Below are positions 1 to 7,809 of a stretch of 55,929 bases of DNA, piece after piece (position 1 is the stretch's first letter; each line of letters starts with the position of its first letter). The notes beneath the pieces were generated by a model. That model did no database searches. It saw only the letters and a list, made by a program, of their open reading frames with translations, and was not told the origin of the DNA. The position numbers and the translations under genes are program-made. The stretch comes from Candidatus Competibacteraceae bacterium (GTDB taxonomy: Bacteria; Pseudomonadota; Gammaproteobacteria; Competibacterales; Competibacteraceae): the NCBI GenBank assembly GCA_003989085.1, contig RXIV01000013.1, positions 1 to 55,929 of the forward strand. Reading direction: 5' to 3'.

Positions 1-492
1 GGCAGCAAACTGGTGGATCGTGCTGGGCAGACCCTGCGCACGATCATGGACTCGGTGAAAAAGGTCAGCGACATCGTAGCCGAAATGGCCGCCGCCGCCC
101 GTGAGCAAGCCAGCGGGATTGAACAGGTCAATAAGGCGATCCTGCAAATGGATCAAGCCACACAGCAGAATGCCGCGCTGGTGGAGGAAACCGCCTCAGC
201 CAGCCAGGCAATGGGTAGCCAGGCCCGCGAACTGCAACAGTTGATGGCGTTCTTCACGCTGGATCAGCATAAACCGGCTGCACGGGTGGCGACCGCTAAT
301 CCCCGCAATGAAGATCGGGTGCATTCGCCCACCGCCGCTAAATCCACCCCCAAACCGGGGATGGCCAAATCGGCCATACTCAAGGCTCATGCCGCACCGC
401 CGCTGGCCGCCGCTAACCCTCCCGCCCGGTCTGCGCCGGTCGACAAGAAACCCTCGGCCCACGCCGCTTCCGAAGAATGGGAAGAGTTTTAG
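1..492 (+). CDS. methyl-accepting chemotaxis protein, C-terminal part (5' end outside window)
   Basis: The reading frame is open from the first base, so this is the end of a chemoreceptor. About the first 75 residues are the descending helix of the MCP signalling hairpin, including the typical run AALVEETASASQAM. A 70-residue Pro/Ala/Lys-rich flexible linker follows. The protein ends in EWEEF, which fits the xWxxF pentapeptide that tethers CheR and CheB to receptors (NWETF in Tar/Tsr, GWEEF in P. aeruginosa McpB/Aer2). The linker-plus-pentapeptide arrangement implies that this receptor recruits the CheR encoded downstream. The ligand-binding part lies outside the window, so the stimulus cannot be inferred. 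It is the first gene of the chemosensory cluster, 9 bp before the STAS gene. Confidence 0.93.
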   Translation, partial: GSKLVDRAGQTLRTIMDSVKKVSDIVAEMAAAAREQASGIEQVNKAILQMDQATQQNAALVEETASASQAMGSQARELQQLMAFFTLDQHKPAARVATANPRNEDRVHSPTAAKSTPKPGMAKSAILKAHAAPPLAAANPPARSAPVDKKPSAHAASEEWEEF

Positions 493-501
493 GAGTTGCT
501 T

Positions 502-789
502 ATGGCGATCATCGAATGCCAGCCTGAACTGGATATTGCCACTGCCAGCACACTGCATCGGCAACTGCTCTTGGCGCTGCAAAGTCAGGCGCCGGTGGAG
601 ATTGACGGGCAAGCGGTGCGCAGGGTCCACGCCGCCGCGCTACAGTTGTTGTTGGGCTTGGTGGTCGAGGCTCATCTGCGCAAGCTGCTGGTGCGCTGGC
701 GCAACCCATCGCCGGCGCTGATGGAGGCCGCGCAACTGCTGGGTTTGACGGATAGCCTGGGGCTTGCCGAAACCGGCAATGATGCATGA
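502..789 (+). CDS. STAS-domain protein (anti-anti-sigma-like) of the chemosensory cluster
   Basis: A single STAS-like domain of 95 residues, similar in size to SpoIIAA/RsbV and MlaB-type proteins. The ATG at 502 is chosen because AGGAG lies at 491-495; the TTG at 496 would overlap this site. In the phosphorylatable loop, where the family usually has D-[ST]-x-G-L-Q, this protein reads VHAAALQLL (residues 42-50), so the Ser/Thr acceptor is Ala44. It therefore probably cannot be regulated by a SpoIIAB-type kinase and may be only a binding module. It sits between the receptor and cheY, and STAS genes in this position occur in other chemosensory operons. Its partner is unknown. Confidence 0.8.
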   Translation: MAIIECQPELDIATASTLHRQLLLALQSQAPVEIDGQAVRRVHAAALQLLLGLVVEAHLRKLLVRWRNPSPALMEAAQLLGLTDSLGLAETGNDA

Positions 790-862
790 AGGGGAATCGG
801 CGACCGGCGCCCAACGGGTCCGGATGTAACGATAGGCTCTGAACGGAAGGAGAATTTATTAG

Positions 863-1225
863 ATGGCGACAATACTCATAGTGGACGATTCGGCGTCCAT
901 GCGGCAGATGGTGGAATTTACCCTCAAGGAGGCGGGGCATCAGGTCATGGTGGCGGAAGACGGCTTGGCGGCGCTTAACCTGGCTAAGGGTGCGGCGTCT
1001 GATCTGGTGATCACCGACGTGAATATGCCCAACATGGACGGGATTACTCTAATTCGGGAATTGCGGGCGCTGCCGGCCTACAAGTTCACGCCTATTCTGA
1101 CCCTGACTACCGAATCCACCACCGACAAGAAAATGGAAGGCAAGGGCGCTGGCGCCACCGGCTGGATCGTTAAGCCATTCAATCCCGAGAAGCTGCTGGC
1201 GACGGTCAACAAAGTGCTGGGATGA
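863..1225 (+). CDS. cheY: chemotaxis response regulator CheY
   Basis: A stand-alone receiver domain of 120 residues. The acidic pair is D8/D9, the phosphoacceptor is D52 (VITDVNMPNMDG), the conserved Thr is T82/T83 and the conserved lysine is K105 (WIVKPF). CheA phosphorylates such proteins, and the phosphorylated form acts on the flagellar switch or another output. AAGGAG at 847-852 is the ribosome site. The stop codon is 6 bp before cheA, which indicates one operon. No cheZ phosphatase gene is seen in the cluster. Confidence 0.95.
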   Translation: MATILIVDDSASMRQMVEFTLKEAGHQVMVAEDGLAALNLAKGAASDLVITDVNMPNMDGITLIRELRALPAYKFTPILTLTTESTTDKKMEGKGAGATGWIVKPFNPEKLLATVNKVLG

Positions 1226-1231
1226 CACCAC

Positions 1232-3253
1232 ATGGCCATAGACATCGGGCAGTTCGTCCAGACCTTCTTTGAAGAAAGCCTGGAAGGGCTGGATATCATG
1301 GAAGCCGGGCTGTTGGCCTTGCCTCCCGGCGCGGCTGACCTGGAGCAGATCAACACCATCTTCCGGGCCGCCCACTCGATCAAGGGTGGCAGCGGTACTT
1401 TCGGTTTCAAGGAGGTGACTGACTTCACCCATGTCATGGAAACCCTGCTGGACAAGATGCGTGAAGGCCAATTGGCGGTCACCGGTGAAGCGGTCAATAG
1501 CCTGTTGGAGTCGGTGGACTGTCTGAGGGAAATGTTGATGGCGGTGCGGCAAAACACCGATATTGACAACGCGCGGGTCGGCGATTTGCAGGGACGGCTA
1601 ACCCAACTACTGGAGCGCAAAGGCGCTGCATCCGGGACGGCAGACGCGACCGGGCATCGTGGCCCCGTCGCCTCTCAGCCACTGCCGCCCGCCGGAGGCT
1701 GGTTGATCGGATTCCGACCGCATCTCGATCTGATGCATCGTGGCAATGACCCGGTGCGCATCTTCCGCGAACTGGCTGCGCTGGGCGATCTGACGGTTCG
1801 TCCTGATTTCAGCCGGTTGCCACGCCTGGCAGAGATGCAGCCTGAAGACTGCTATCTAGCCTGGGAGCTGGAGTTGCGCGGCGACGCCGGGCATGAGGCA
1901 GTGACTGAAGTTTTTGCCTGGGTCGAAGATGACTGCGATCTGAGCATTGAAGCCTTGGTCGAAACGATCGTTCCGCCGGCAACTGGCAAAACCGCTGCTG
2001 AAGAACCCGGTCAGGGTGAGTTGCTGCTGGAGAGACGGGGTGGCGACCGGCGCAAAAGTGACCGGCGGGGATCGGGAGCGGCGGCTGACGGTGGTTCGAT
2101 CCGGGTGGGTATCGATAAGGTCGATGCAGTCATTAACCTGGTCGGCGAGCTGGTCACTACCCAGTCAATGCTGAGCGCCTTGGGCGTGGACTTTGATATG
2201 GACCGGATCGACAAGCTGCATGAAGCCCTGGATCAGCTGGATCGCAACACCCGCGACTTGCAGGAACACGTCATGCGGATTCGCATGTTGCCGGTCAGTT
2301 CGGTGTTCAGCCGCTTTCCGCGCATGGTGCATGACATCAGCGAGAAACTGGGTAAACGGGTCGAATTGCAGATCAGCGGCGAGCAGACCGAAATCGACAA
2401 GACCGTCATCGAGAAAATCGGCGATCCACTGATCCACTTGGTCCGCAACAGTCTTGATCACGGCATTGAGCCGCCGGGCGAACGGGGGACGAAGCCGCAA
2501 ACCGGAATCATCACCCTGAACGCCTACCACAAGAGCGGCAGTATTTTTATCGAGGTGGGCGATGATGGACGTGGTCTGGATCGGGACGCACTGCGGCGCA
2601 AGGGCTTGGACTCCGGTCTGCTCCGGCCCGGCGAAGAGTACAGCGATGAACAAATCCACGAATTGATCTTCCATCCAGGGCTGTCGACCGCCAAGCAAAT
2701 CAGCGATGTGTCCGGGCGCGGTGTTGGCATGGATGTGGTGCGGCGCAATATCCAGGATGTGGGCGGCAACATCCAGATCGCCAGTCAGCCGGGGCGAGGA
2801 TCGATGATCACTATTTGTTTGCCGCTGACCCTGGCGATTCTCGACGGACAACTAGTGAGCGTCGGCCAGGATTGCTACATCATCCCGCTGTTGTCGATTG
2901 TCGAGTCAGTGCAAATTCGCGCCGAAGCAATCAACCGGATGGCTGGCAAGTGTGAAGTGCTGCGGTTTCGCGGTCAGCATCTGCCGATTCTGCGCCTGTA
3001 TGAACTCTTTGGCGCGGAGGACGCCGTCACCGATCTGGAAAAAGGACTGCTGGTGGTGGTGGAGGCCGATGGCCGTCAAGTCGGGCTGTTTGTAGACGAT
3101 TTGCAGGGGCAACAGCAGGTTTCCATCAAGTCCCTGGAAAAAAACTTCCGGCGAGTGTCCGGCGTGGCGGGCGCTACTATTCTTGGTGATGGCCGGGTAG
3201 GCCTGATCCTCGATATCTCCGGGCTGATCCGGGTCAACAATGCGGCGATGTGA
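1232..3253 (+). CDS. cheA: chemotaxis histidine kinase CheA
   Basis: Full-length CheA of 673 residues. The N-terminal Hpt domain carries the phosphorylated His48 in AAHSIKGG. A P2-like response-regulator docking domain lies at about 150-240, followed by a charged linker (RRGGDRRKSDRR). The dimerisation domain is at about 280-350. The HATPase domain has its N box around N406 (HLVRNSLDHGIE) and its G box near 497 (SGRGVGMD). The C-terminal CheW-like domain (about 540-670) binds receptors and CheW. The kinase autophosphorylates under receptor control and passes phosphate to CheY and CheB. All key residues are present. Confidence 0.97.
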   Translation: MAIDIGQFVQTFFEESLEGLDIMEAGLLALPPGAADLEQINTIFRAAHSIKGGSGTFGFKEVTDFTHVMETLLDKMREGQLAVTGEAVNSLLESVDCLREMLMAVRQNTDIDNARVGDLQGRLTQLLERKGAASGTADATGHRGPVASQPLPPAGGWLIGFRPHLDLMHRGNDPVRIFRELAALGDLTVRPDFSRLPRLAEMQPEDCYLAWELELRGDAGHEAVTEVFAWVEDDCDLSIEALVETIVPPATGKTAAEEPGQGELLLERRGGDRRKSDRRGSGAAADGGSIRVGIDKVDAVINLVGELVTTQSMLSALGVDFDMDRIDKLHEALDQLDRNTRDLQEHVMRIRMLPVSSVFSRFPRMVHDISEKLGKRVELQISGEQTEIDKTVIEKIGDPLIHLVRNSLDHGIEPPGERGTKPQTGIITLNAYHKSGSIFIEVGDDGRGLDRDALRRKGLDSGLLRPGEEYSDEQIHELIFHPGLSTAKQISDVSGRGVGMDVVRRNIQDVGGNIQIASQPGRGSMITICLPLTLAILDGQLVSVGQDCYIIPLLSIVESVQIRAEAINRMAGKCEVLRFRGQHLPILRLYELFGAEDAVTDLEKGLLVVVEADGRQVGLFVDDLQGQQQVSIKSLEKNFRRVSGVAGATILGDGRVGLILDISGLIRVNNAAM

Positions 3254-3261
3254 GGCGGACA

Positions 3262-3819
3262 ATGGCGACGAAAACCACTGAGTTAGCGACTGTGGGCACG
3301 CATCTCAAGCGCGAGGCGACGACAGCGGAAGGTCTGCAATACCTGACCTTCACCTTGGCCGGGGAATCCTATGGCATCGATATTCTTCAGGTGCAGGAGA
3401 TTCGTGGCTGGGTGCCGGTGACCAAAGTGCCGAATGCGCCGAGCTTTGTGCGTGGGGTGATGAACCTGCGCGGCGCGATCGTGCCAGTGATTGACCTGCG
3501 GCTGCGCTTCGGGCTGGAATCGGTCGAATACACCAAGACCACGGTGGTGATCGTGGTTACAGTGCGCTCGGAACAAGGTGGACGGATCGTCGGCATGGTA
3601 GTGGACGGGGTTTCGGATGTGTTGAACATCAATAATGCCGCCGATATCAAGGATCCCCCGGACTTCGGTACGGCGGTCAATACCGAATTCATCAGCGGGC
3701 TGGTGACGATTGAAGCCGAAATGGTCATGTTGCTGGATGTCGACCGACTGTTGAGCATTGAAGAAATGTTCGCGATGGAATCTATCCGAGGAGTGGATGC
3801 CGCCCGCGCCACCGCGTGA
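3262..3819 (+). CDS. cheW: chemotaxis coupling protein CheW
   Basis: A single CheW domain of about 185 residues that couples CheA to receptor arrays. The family pattern is clear: LTFTLAGESYGIDILQVQEIRG, then VMNLRGAIVPVIDLRLRFG, GMVVDGVSDVLNI and the C-terminal IDVDRLLS-type segment (seen here as LDVDRLLS). A GTG at 3250 overlaps the cheA stop, but the ATG at 3262 follows an AGGCGG at 3253-3258 and gives a more usual N-terminus. A 151-bp gap without a recognisable gene separates it from cheR, so cheR may have its own transcription signal. Confidence 0.95.
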   Translation: MATKTTELATVGTHLKREATTAEGLQYLTFTLAGESYGIDILQVQEIRGWVPVTKVPNAPSFVRGVMNLRGAIVPVIDLRLRFGLESVEYTKTTVVIVVTVRSEQGGRIVGMVVDGVSDVLNINNAADIKDPPDFGTAVNTEFISGLVTIEAEMVMLLDVDRLLSIEEMFAMESIRGVDAARATA

Positions 3820-3970
3820 CGGTGCGGCGTTCCTGATCGGAATGGCCCGCCGGACGTGGCAAAGCTGGATTGCCGAACCTCATCACCTGGCAAGTCGTCA
3901 CATGAATTCCCGGACGGGGTAATGGCGGCTTTCTGAAAAACTTGTCCCGTCTGCTCCAACAGGTAAAAAC

Positions 3971-4807
3971 ATGGATACCGAGTTTGAGTTTTCCGAGCAG
4001 GATTTTCAGCGCATTCGGCGAATCATTAACGAAGCGGCGGGGATTTCCCTGGGGGCTGGCAAACAGGAGCTGGTGTATGGCCGGTTATCGCGGCGTTTGC
4101 GACAACATGGCCTACGGCGTTTTGAGGATTATTGTAATCTGCTGGAAAGCAGTGGCTATAAGTCGGTGGAAATGGGTGAGTTCGTCAACGCCTTAACCAC
4201 TAACCTGACCTCATTCTTCCGCGAGTCGCACCATTTCGAGTTTCTGGCCCAGGAGCTGATTCCAGCGCTGATTCGGGAACGAAACTTCGGCAATCGGCGG
4301 ATTCGAATCTGGTCAGCCGGCTGTTCGACTGGCGAAGAGCCGTATTCCATCGCGATGGTGCTGCGCGAGACTTTACCGACGACTGGCTGGGATGTGAAGA
4401 TTCTGGCCACTGATCTGGATTCCAATGTCCTGGCGACTGCTGAACGGGGCGTTTATGAATGGAACCGGGTTAAAGAGTTGCCGGAAACACGGCTGCGGCG
4501 CTGGTTCCAGAAGGGGGGGGGTGAACAGGCAGGATTGGTGCGGGCCGCACCGGTGTTGCGCAGCCTGATTACCTTCCGGCAATTGAATCTCATGGATGAC
4601 TGGCCGATGAGCGGGCCGTTCGATGTGGTGTTTTGCCGGAATGTGGTGATCTATTTCGACAAGCCGACACAACGAACGCTATTTGATCGGTTTGCTGATT
4701 TGCTTATTGAACAAGGCCATCTGTTTGTGGGGCATTCTGAATCGCTATTCAAGGTGACAGAACGCTTTGCTCCTTTAGGCAAAACCATTTATCGCAAGTG
4801 TCGCTAG
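3971..4807 (+). CDS. cheR: chemoreceptor glutamate methyltransferase CheR
   Basis: CheR of 278 residues. It has the N-terminal helical CheR domain (1-80) and a SAM-binding Rossmann domain whose motif I is WSAGCSTGEEPYS (about 113-125). The conserved VFCRNVVIYFD segment follows near 217. It methylates glutamates of receptors using S-adenosylmethionine, and the EWEEF tail of the first gene is its likely tether. A run of nine G (4513-4521) inside the gene encodes a Gly-rich loop. Slippage there would break the frame. The stop is 10 bp from cheD. Confidence 0.95.
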   Translation: MDTEFEFSEQDFQRIRRIINEAAGISLGAGKQELVYGRLSRRLRQHGLRRFEDYCNLLESSGYKSVEMGEFVNALTTNLTSFFRESHHFEFLAQELIPALIRERNFGNRRIRIWSAGCSTGEEPYSIAMVLRETLPTTGWDVKILATDLDSNVLATAERGVYEWNRVKELPETRLRRWFQKGGGEQAGLVRAAPVLRSLITFRQLNLMDDWPMSGPFDVVFCRNVVIYFDKPTQRTLFDRFADLLIEQGHLFVGHSESLFKVTERFAPLGKTIYRKCR

Positions 4808-4817
4808 GGAGTCGATC

Positions 4818-5495
4818 ATGGCTGCAGTTTTGCGCCCCTCCCGACAGTTGAATCACCTGCGCTGGCCGGAATTTGCCCATATGAACAGTTATTGGGATCC
4901 GGTGCAGAATGTTGAAGTAGTGCGGATTCTGGCGGGAGAGTATTACGCCACTCATCGCCATGAAATGATCACCACCGTTCTCGGTTCCTGTATTTCGGTG
5001 TGCGTTCGCGATCGGGCCGCCAACATTGGGGGAATGAATCATTTTATGCTGCCCGTGGAGCGGGAAGGGCGGGAAAATACCGGTTTGCATGGATTGAGCG
5101 CCGATGCAGCTTATGGCGGTTACGCCATGGAACGGCTGGTTAACTGCATTCTCAAATACGGCGGCGGTCGGCGCGAGCAACTGGAAATCAAAATTTTCGG
5201 TGGTGGGCGCATCATGAATGGCATGGCGGACATCGGCTTGCAAAACATCACGTTCATCCGCGCCTATTTGCGCACCGAGGGGCTGACTATGGCAGCCGAG
5301 GATGTGGGCGGCGATTGTCCGCGACGCATGGCCTATTTCCCCATCACTGGAAAGGTCCTGGTCAAAAAACTGCGGAATATCCGCAATGAGACCATTATCC
5401 AGCAGGAAACCGCTTACTTGGCCAATTTGCGGCGGGAAGCGACCCAGGGCGGTGATGTTGAACTGTTCGGAGATTTCAATCATGGCCGGCGGTAA
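4818..5495 (+). CDS. cheD: chemoreceptor glutamine deamidase CheD
   Basis: CheD of 225 residues. The catalytic Cys58 sits in [14 protein letters not shown] with the family Thr just before it, and the catalytic His75 sits in GGMNHFMLP. The enzyme deamidates receptor glutamines to glutamates. GGGAG precedes the ATG at 4818. The C-terminus holds GDVELF, the same hexapeptide that ends the soluble MCP-like protein at 6629-7675. The last 14 bp overlap cheB, which suggests coupled translation. Confidence 0.93.
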   Translation: MAAVLRPSRQLNHLRWPEFAHMNSYWDPVQNVEVVRILAGEYYATHRHEMITTVLGSCISVCVRDRAANIGGMNHFMLPVEREGRENTGLHGLSADAAYGGYAMERLVNCILKYGGGRREQLEIKIFGGGRIMNGMADIGLQNITFIRAYLRTEGLTMAAEDVGGDCPRRMAYFPITGKVLVKKLRNIRNETIIQQETAYLANLRREATQGGDVELFGDFNHGRR

Positions 5496-6591
5496 AATCC
5501 GGGTGCTCATCGTGGATGATTCGGCGCTGGTTCGCCAGATTCTGACGGAGATTCTCAACAAGGATCCTGAGATTGAGGTCATCGGATCGGCCACTGATCC
5601 CTATGTTGCACGAGACAAGATCAAGAAGCTCAACCCCGATGTGCTGACCCTGGATGTGGAAATGCCGCGCATGGATGGCCTGACTTTTCTGAGCAATCTG
5701 ATGCGCTTGCGGCCAATGCCGGTGGTGATGGTGTCGTCGCTGACCGAACAGGGCGCAGCGGTTACTTTTCAGGCGCTGGAATTGGGGGCAGTGGATTTTG
5801 TCACCAAACCCCGGGTGGATCTGGCCCATCGGCTGGACGATTACGCCGTGGAGATTTGCGAGAAGGTCAGGATTGCGGCCCGAGCGCGGGTTCAGGCTCA
5901 GGACCGGCGACCCTCTCCCGCGCCAACCGCCAAACCGATAGCGCCGGCTGGCGAAAAATACTCGGCGGATGTCATTCTGCAACGCGAAGACCCGCGCCGG
6001 CACTTCAAAACCACCGAAAGCCTGGTCGCGATTGGTGCCTCCACCGGTGGCACTGAGGCGATCAAGGAAGTGTTGATTCGGATGCCGCTGAATTGTCCGG
6101 GGATTGTCATCACCCAGCATATCCCGGAAGCCTTCAGCGGACCTTTTGCCCGGCGGATGGATTCCATTGCCGCCATCGCGGTCTGCGAGGCGCAGGATGG
6201 CCAGCAGGTTTTGCCGGGCCACGCCTACATCGCCCCCGGCAACCGACACCTGATGGTGGTGCGCGATGGCGCCCGCTATGTGTGTCGCCTGAATGACGGC
6301 CCGCCGGTCAACCGGCACCGGCCCAGCGTCGATGTCCTGTTTCGGTCGGTAGCGGCCAACGCCGGAATGAACGCGGTTGGTGTGATTCTGACTGGTATGG
6401 GCGATGATGGCGCGCAGGGGATGAAGGAGATGCACGATGCCGGGGCGCATACCATCGCCCAGGACGAACAGACCAGCGTGGTCTGGGGGATGCCCGGTCA
6501 AGCGGTCAAGCTGGGCGGGGTGGGCAAGGTCATGCCGCTGGAGGCGATTCCGGCCCAGATCATCCGGTTTGCTGAGGAGCGGTTCCGGTGA
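5482..6591 (+). CDS. cheB: chemotaxis methylesterase/deamidase response regulator CheB
   Basis: CheB of 369 residues. The N-terminal receiver domain has D12/D13 and phosphoacceptor D58 ([12 protein letters not shown]). A Pro/Ala linker follows, then the methylesterase domain with catalytic Ser187 (IGASTGG), His213 (TQHIPEAF) and Asp309 ([10 protein letters not shown]). It removes methyl groups from receptor glutamates when phosphorylated by CheA. The ATG at 5482 inside the end of cheD is chosen because [13 protein letters not shown] is the usual CheB N-terminus. An upstream extension in the same frame would only read through cheD. Confidence 0.96.
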   Translation: MAGGKIRVLIVDDSALVRQILTEILNKDPEIEVIGSATDPYVARDKIKKLNPDVLTLDVEMPRMDGLTFLSNLMRLRPMPVVMVSSLTEQGAAVTFQALELGAVDFVTKPRVDLAHRLDDYAVEICEKVRIAARARVQAQDRRPSPAPTAKPIAPAGEKYSADVILQREDPRRHFKTTESLVAIGASTGGTEAIKEVLIRMPLNCPGIVITQHIPEAFSGPFARRMDSIAAIAVCEAQDGQQVLPGHAYIAPGNRHLMVVRDGARYVCRLNDGPPVNRHRPSVDVLFRSVAANAGMNAVGVILTGMGDDGAQGMKEMHDAGAHTIAQDEQTSVVWGMPGQAVKLGGVGKVMPLEAIPAQIIRFAEERFR

Positions 6592-6628
6592 AGCGTGATA
6601 CAGCGTGGTCCCAGTGCAGGATACCGGT

Positions 6629-7675
6629 ATGACGGGCGTGCGGGCAGCAGTAACCGAGGAGGTACTGCAAATAGTTACCGAGGTGTTCGGCGCCTTGCAG
6701 CAGGCGCTGGCCTTGAAAGATATCAAGGTGCATGACGACATCCGTCGAGGCAAGACCATTATCAGCGATGCGGTGGTCAAACTGGGTAACAGCTTTAATG
6801 GCCTGAATACCCAAACCCGCACCCAGCAGCAATTGGTCGCCTCGTTGATGGATGAGGTTTCCCAGGATAATCCGCTGAAGGCACGCAGCAACCGTTCCAG
6901 CGTCAAGGAAATCGCTGAAGGCATGTCGGCGATCCTGCAAGGCTTTGTCGATACGCTGGGTCAGGTCAGCGCCCAGAGCAGCGGGGTCATTGCCAAGATG
7001 GAAGCCATGACGGATGTGGTCAATCAGACTTTTTCGCTGCTTGGTCATGTCGAGATGATCACCAAACAAACCAATCTGCTGTCGTTGAATGCCTTTATTG
7101 AGGCGGCCCGGTCCGGCGAGGCGGGACGAGGGTTTCAAGTGGTGGCGACCGAAATGCGCAACCTGTCGCAGAGTTCGGCGAAAATGAACGAGCAGATTCG
7201 CAACCAAGTGGAACGATCCAAGAAGATCGTCCATGAAACCCGGGATGTGGTGAACCAGATGGCCATGCGCGACATGAGTTCGCTGGTTGAAGCCAAGGAT
7301 CGGGCCGATGCACTGTTCACTAAACTGGATATGATGAACCAGTTTATTTCTGAAAGCCTCGGTCAGGTTTCACAAGTGACGCAGGGGATTGATCGCAGCG
7401 TCGGTCTAGCGGTGCAATCCCTGCAATTCGAAGATATTGTCGGCCAGTTGTTGACCCACGCTGACCGGGAACTGAGCGAGCAGGAGCAGGTGCTGGCCGA
7501 TGTGTACGGTCGATTAAGCCGGTTTAGCGAGCGGGTTCAGAGCGGCGGCAATGTCCAGACCGCGCTGCTGGAACTCAACAATGGCTTACAAGCACTGTGC
7601 GGGGCTACGCTGATCCAGAAAAGCGCGGCGGTTTTGCAGGAATCAATGGATGAGGGCGATGTTGAGCTGTTCTGA
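6629..7675 (+). CDS. soluble MCP-like signalling protein
   Basis: About 348 residues, with no membrane segment, signal peptide or recognisable sensor domain. The central part is a diverged MCP hairpin tip (QTNLLSLNAFIEAARSGEAG, then GRGFQVVATEMRNLS). The flanks are long amphipathic coiled-coil helices. A second conserved-looking segment, LQFEDIVGQLLTHAD, follows at about 270. The protein ends in GDVELF, the hexapeptide also present near the CheD C-terminus. ATG 6629 is preferred over GTG 6605 because AGGA precedes it at a good distance. It lies 37 bp after cheB and probably ends the operon. It could be a cytoplasmic receptor or an adaptor; its input is unknown. Confidence 0.8.
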   Translation: MTGVRAAVTEEVLQIVTEVFGALQQALALKDIKVHDDIRRGKTIISDAVVKLGNSFNGLNTQTRTQQQLVASLMDEVSQDNPLKARSNRSSVKEIAEGMSAILQGFVDTLGQVSAQSSGVIAKMEAMTDVVNQTFSLLGHVEMITKQTNLLSLNAFIEAARSGEAGRGFQVVATEMRNLSQSSAKMNEQIRNQVERSKKIVHETRDVVNQMAMRDMSSLVEAKDRADALFTKLDMMNQFISESLGQVSQVTQGIDRSVGLAVQSLQFEDIVGQLLTHADRELSEQEQVLADVYGRLSRFSERVQSGGNVQTALLELNNGLQALCGATLIQKSAAVLQESMDEGDVELF

Positions 7676-7809
7676 GCAGCTCGCCATCATTCTCATTGGA
7701 AGGTTCCGCGTAAGCCCCGGCCTTTTCGCCAGCAGTCTAAAGGGCTGTCTTGCGCCGCAGTCAATTGCCAAAGAGCCAAGCCTTCGGCTGTATGAAAACC
7801 GTCATTGAC

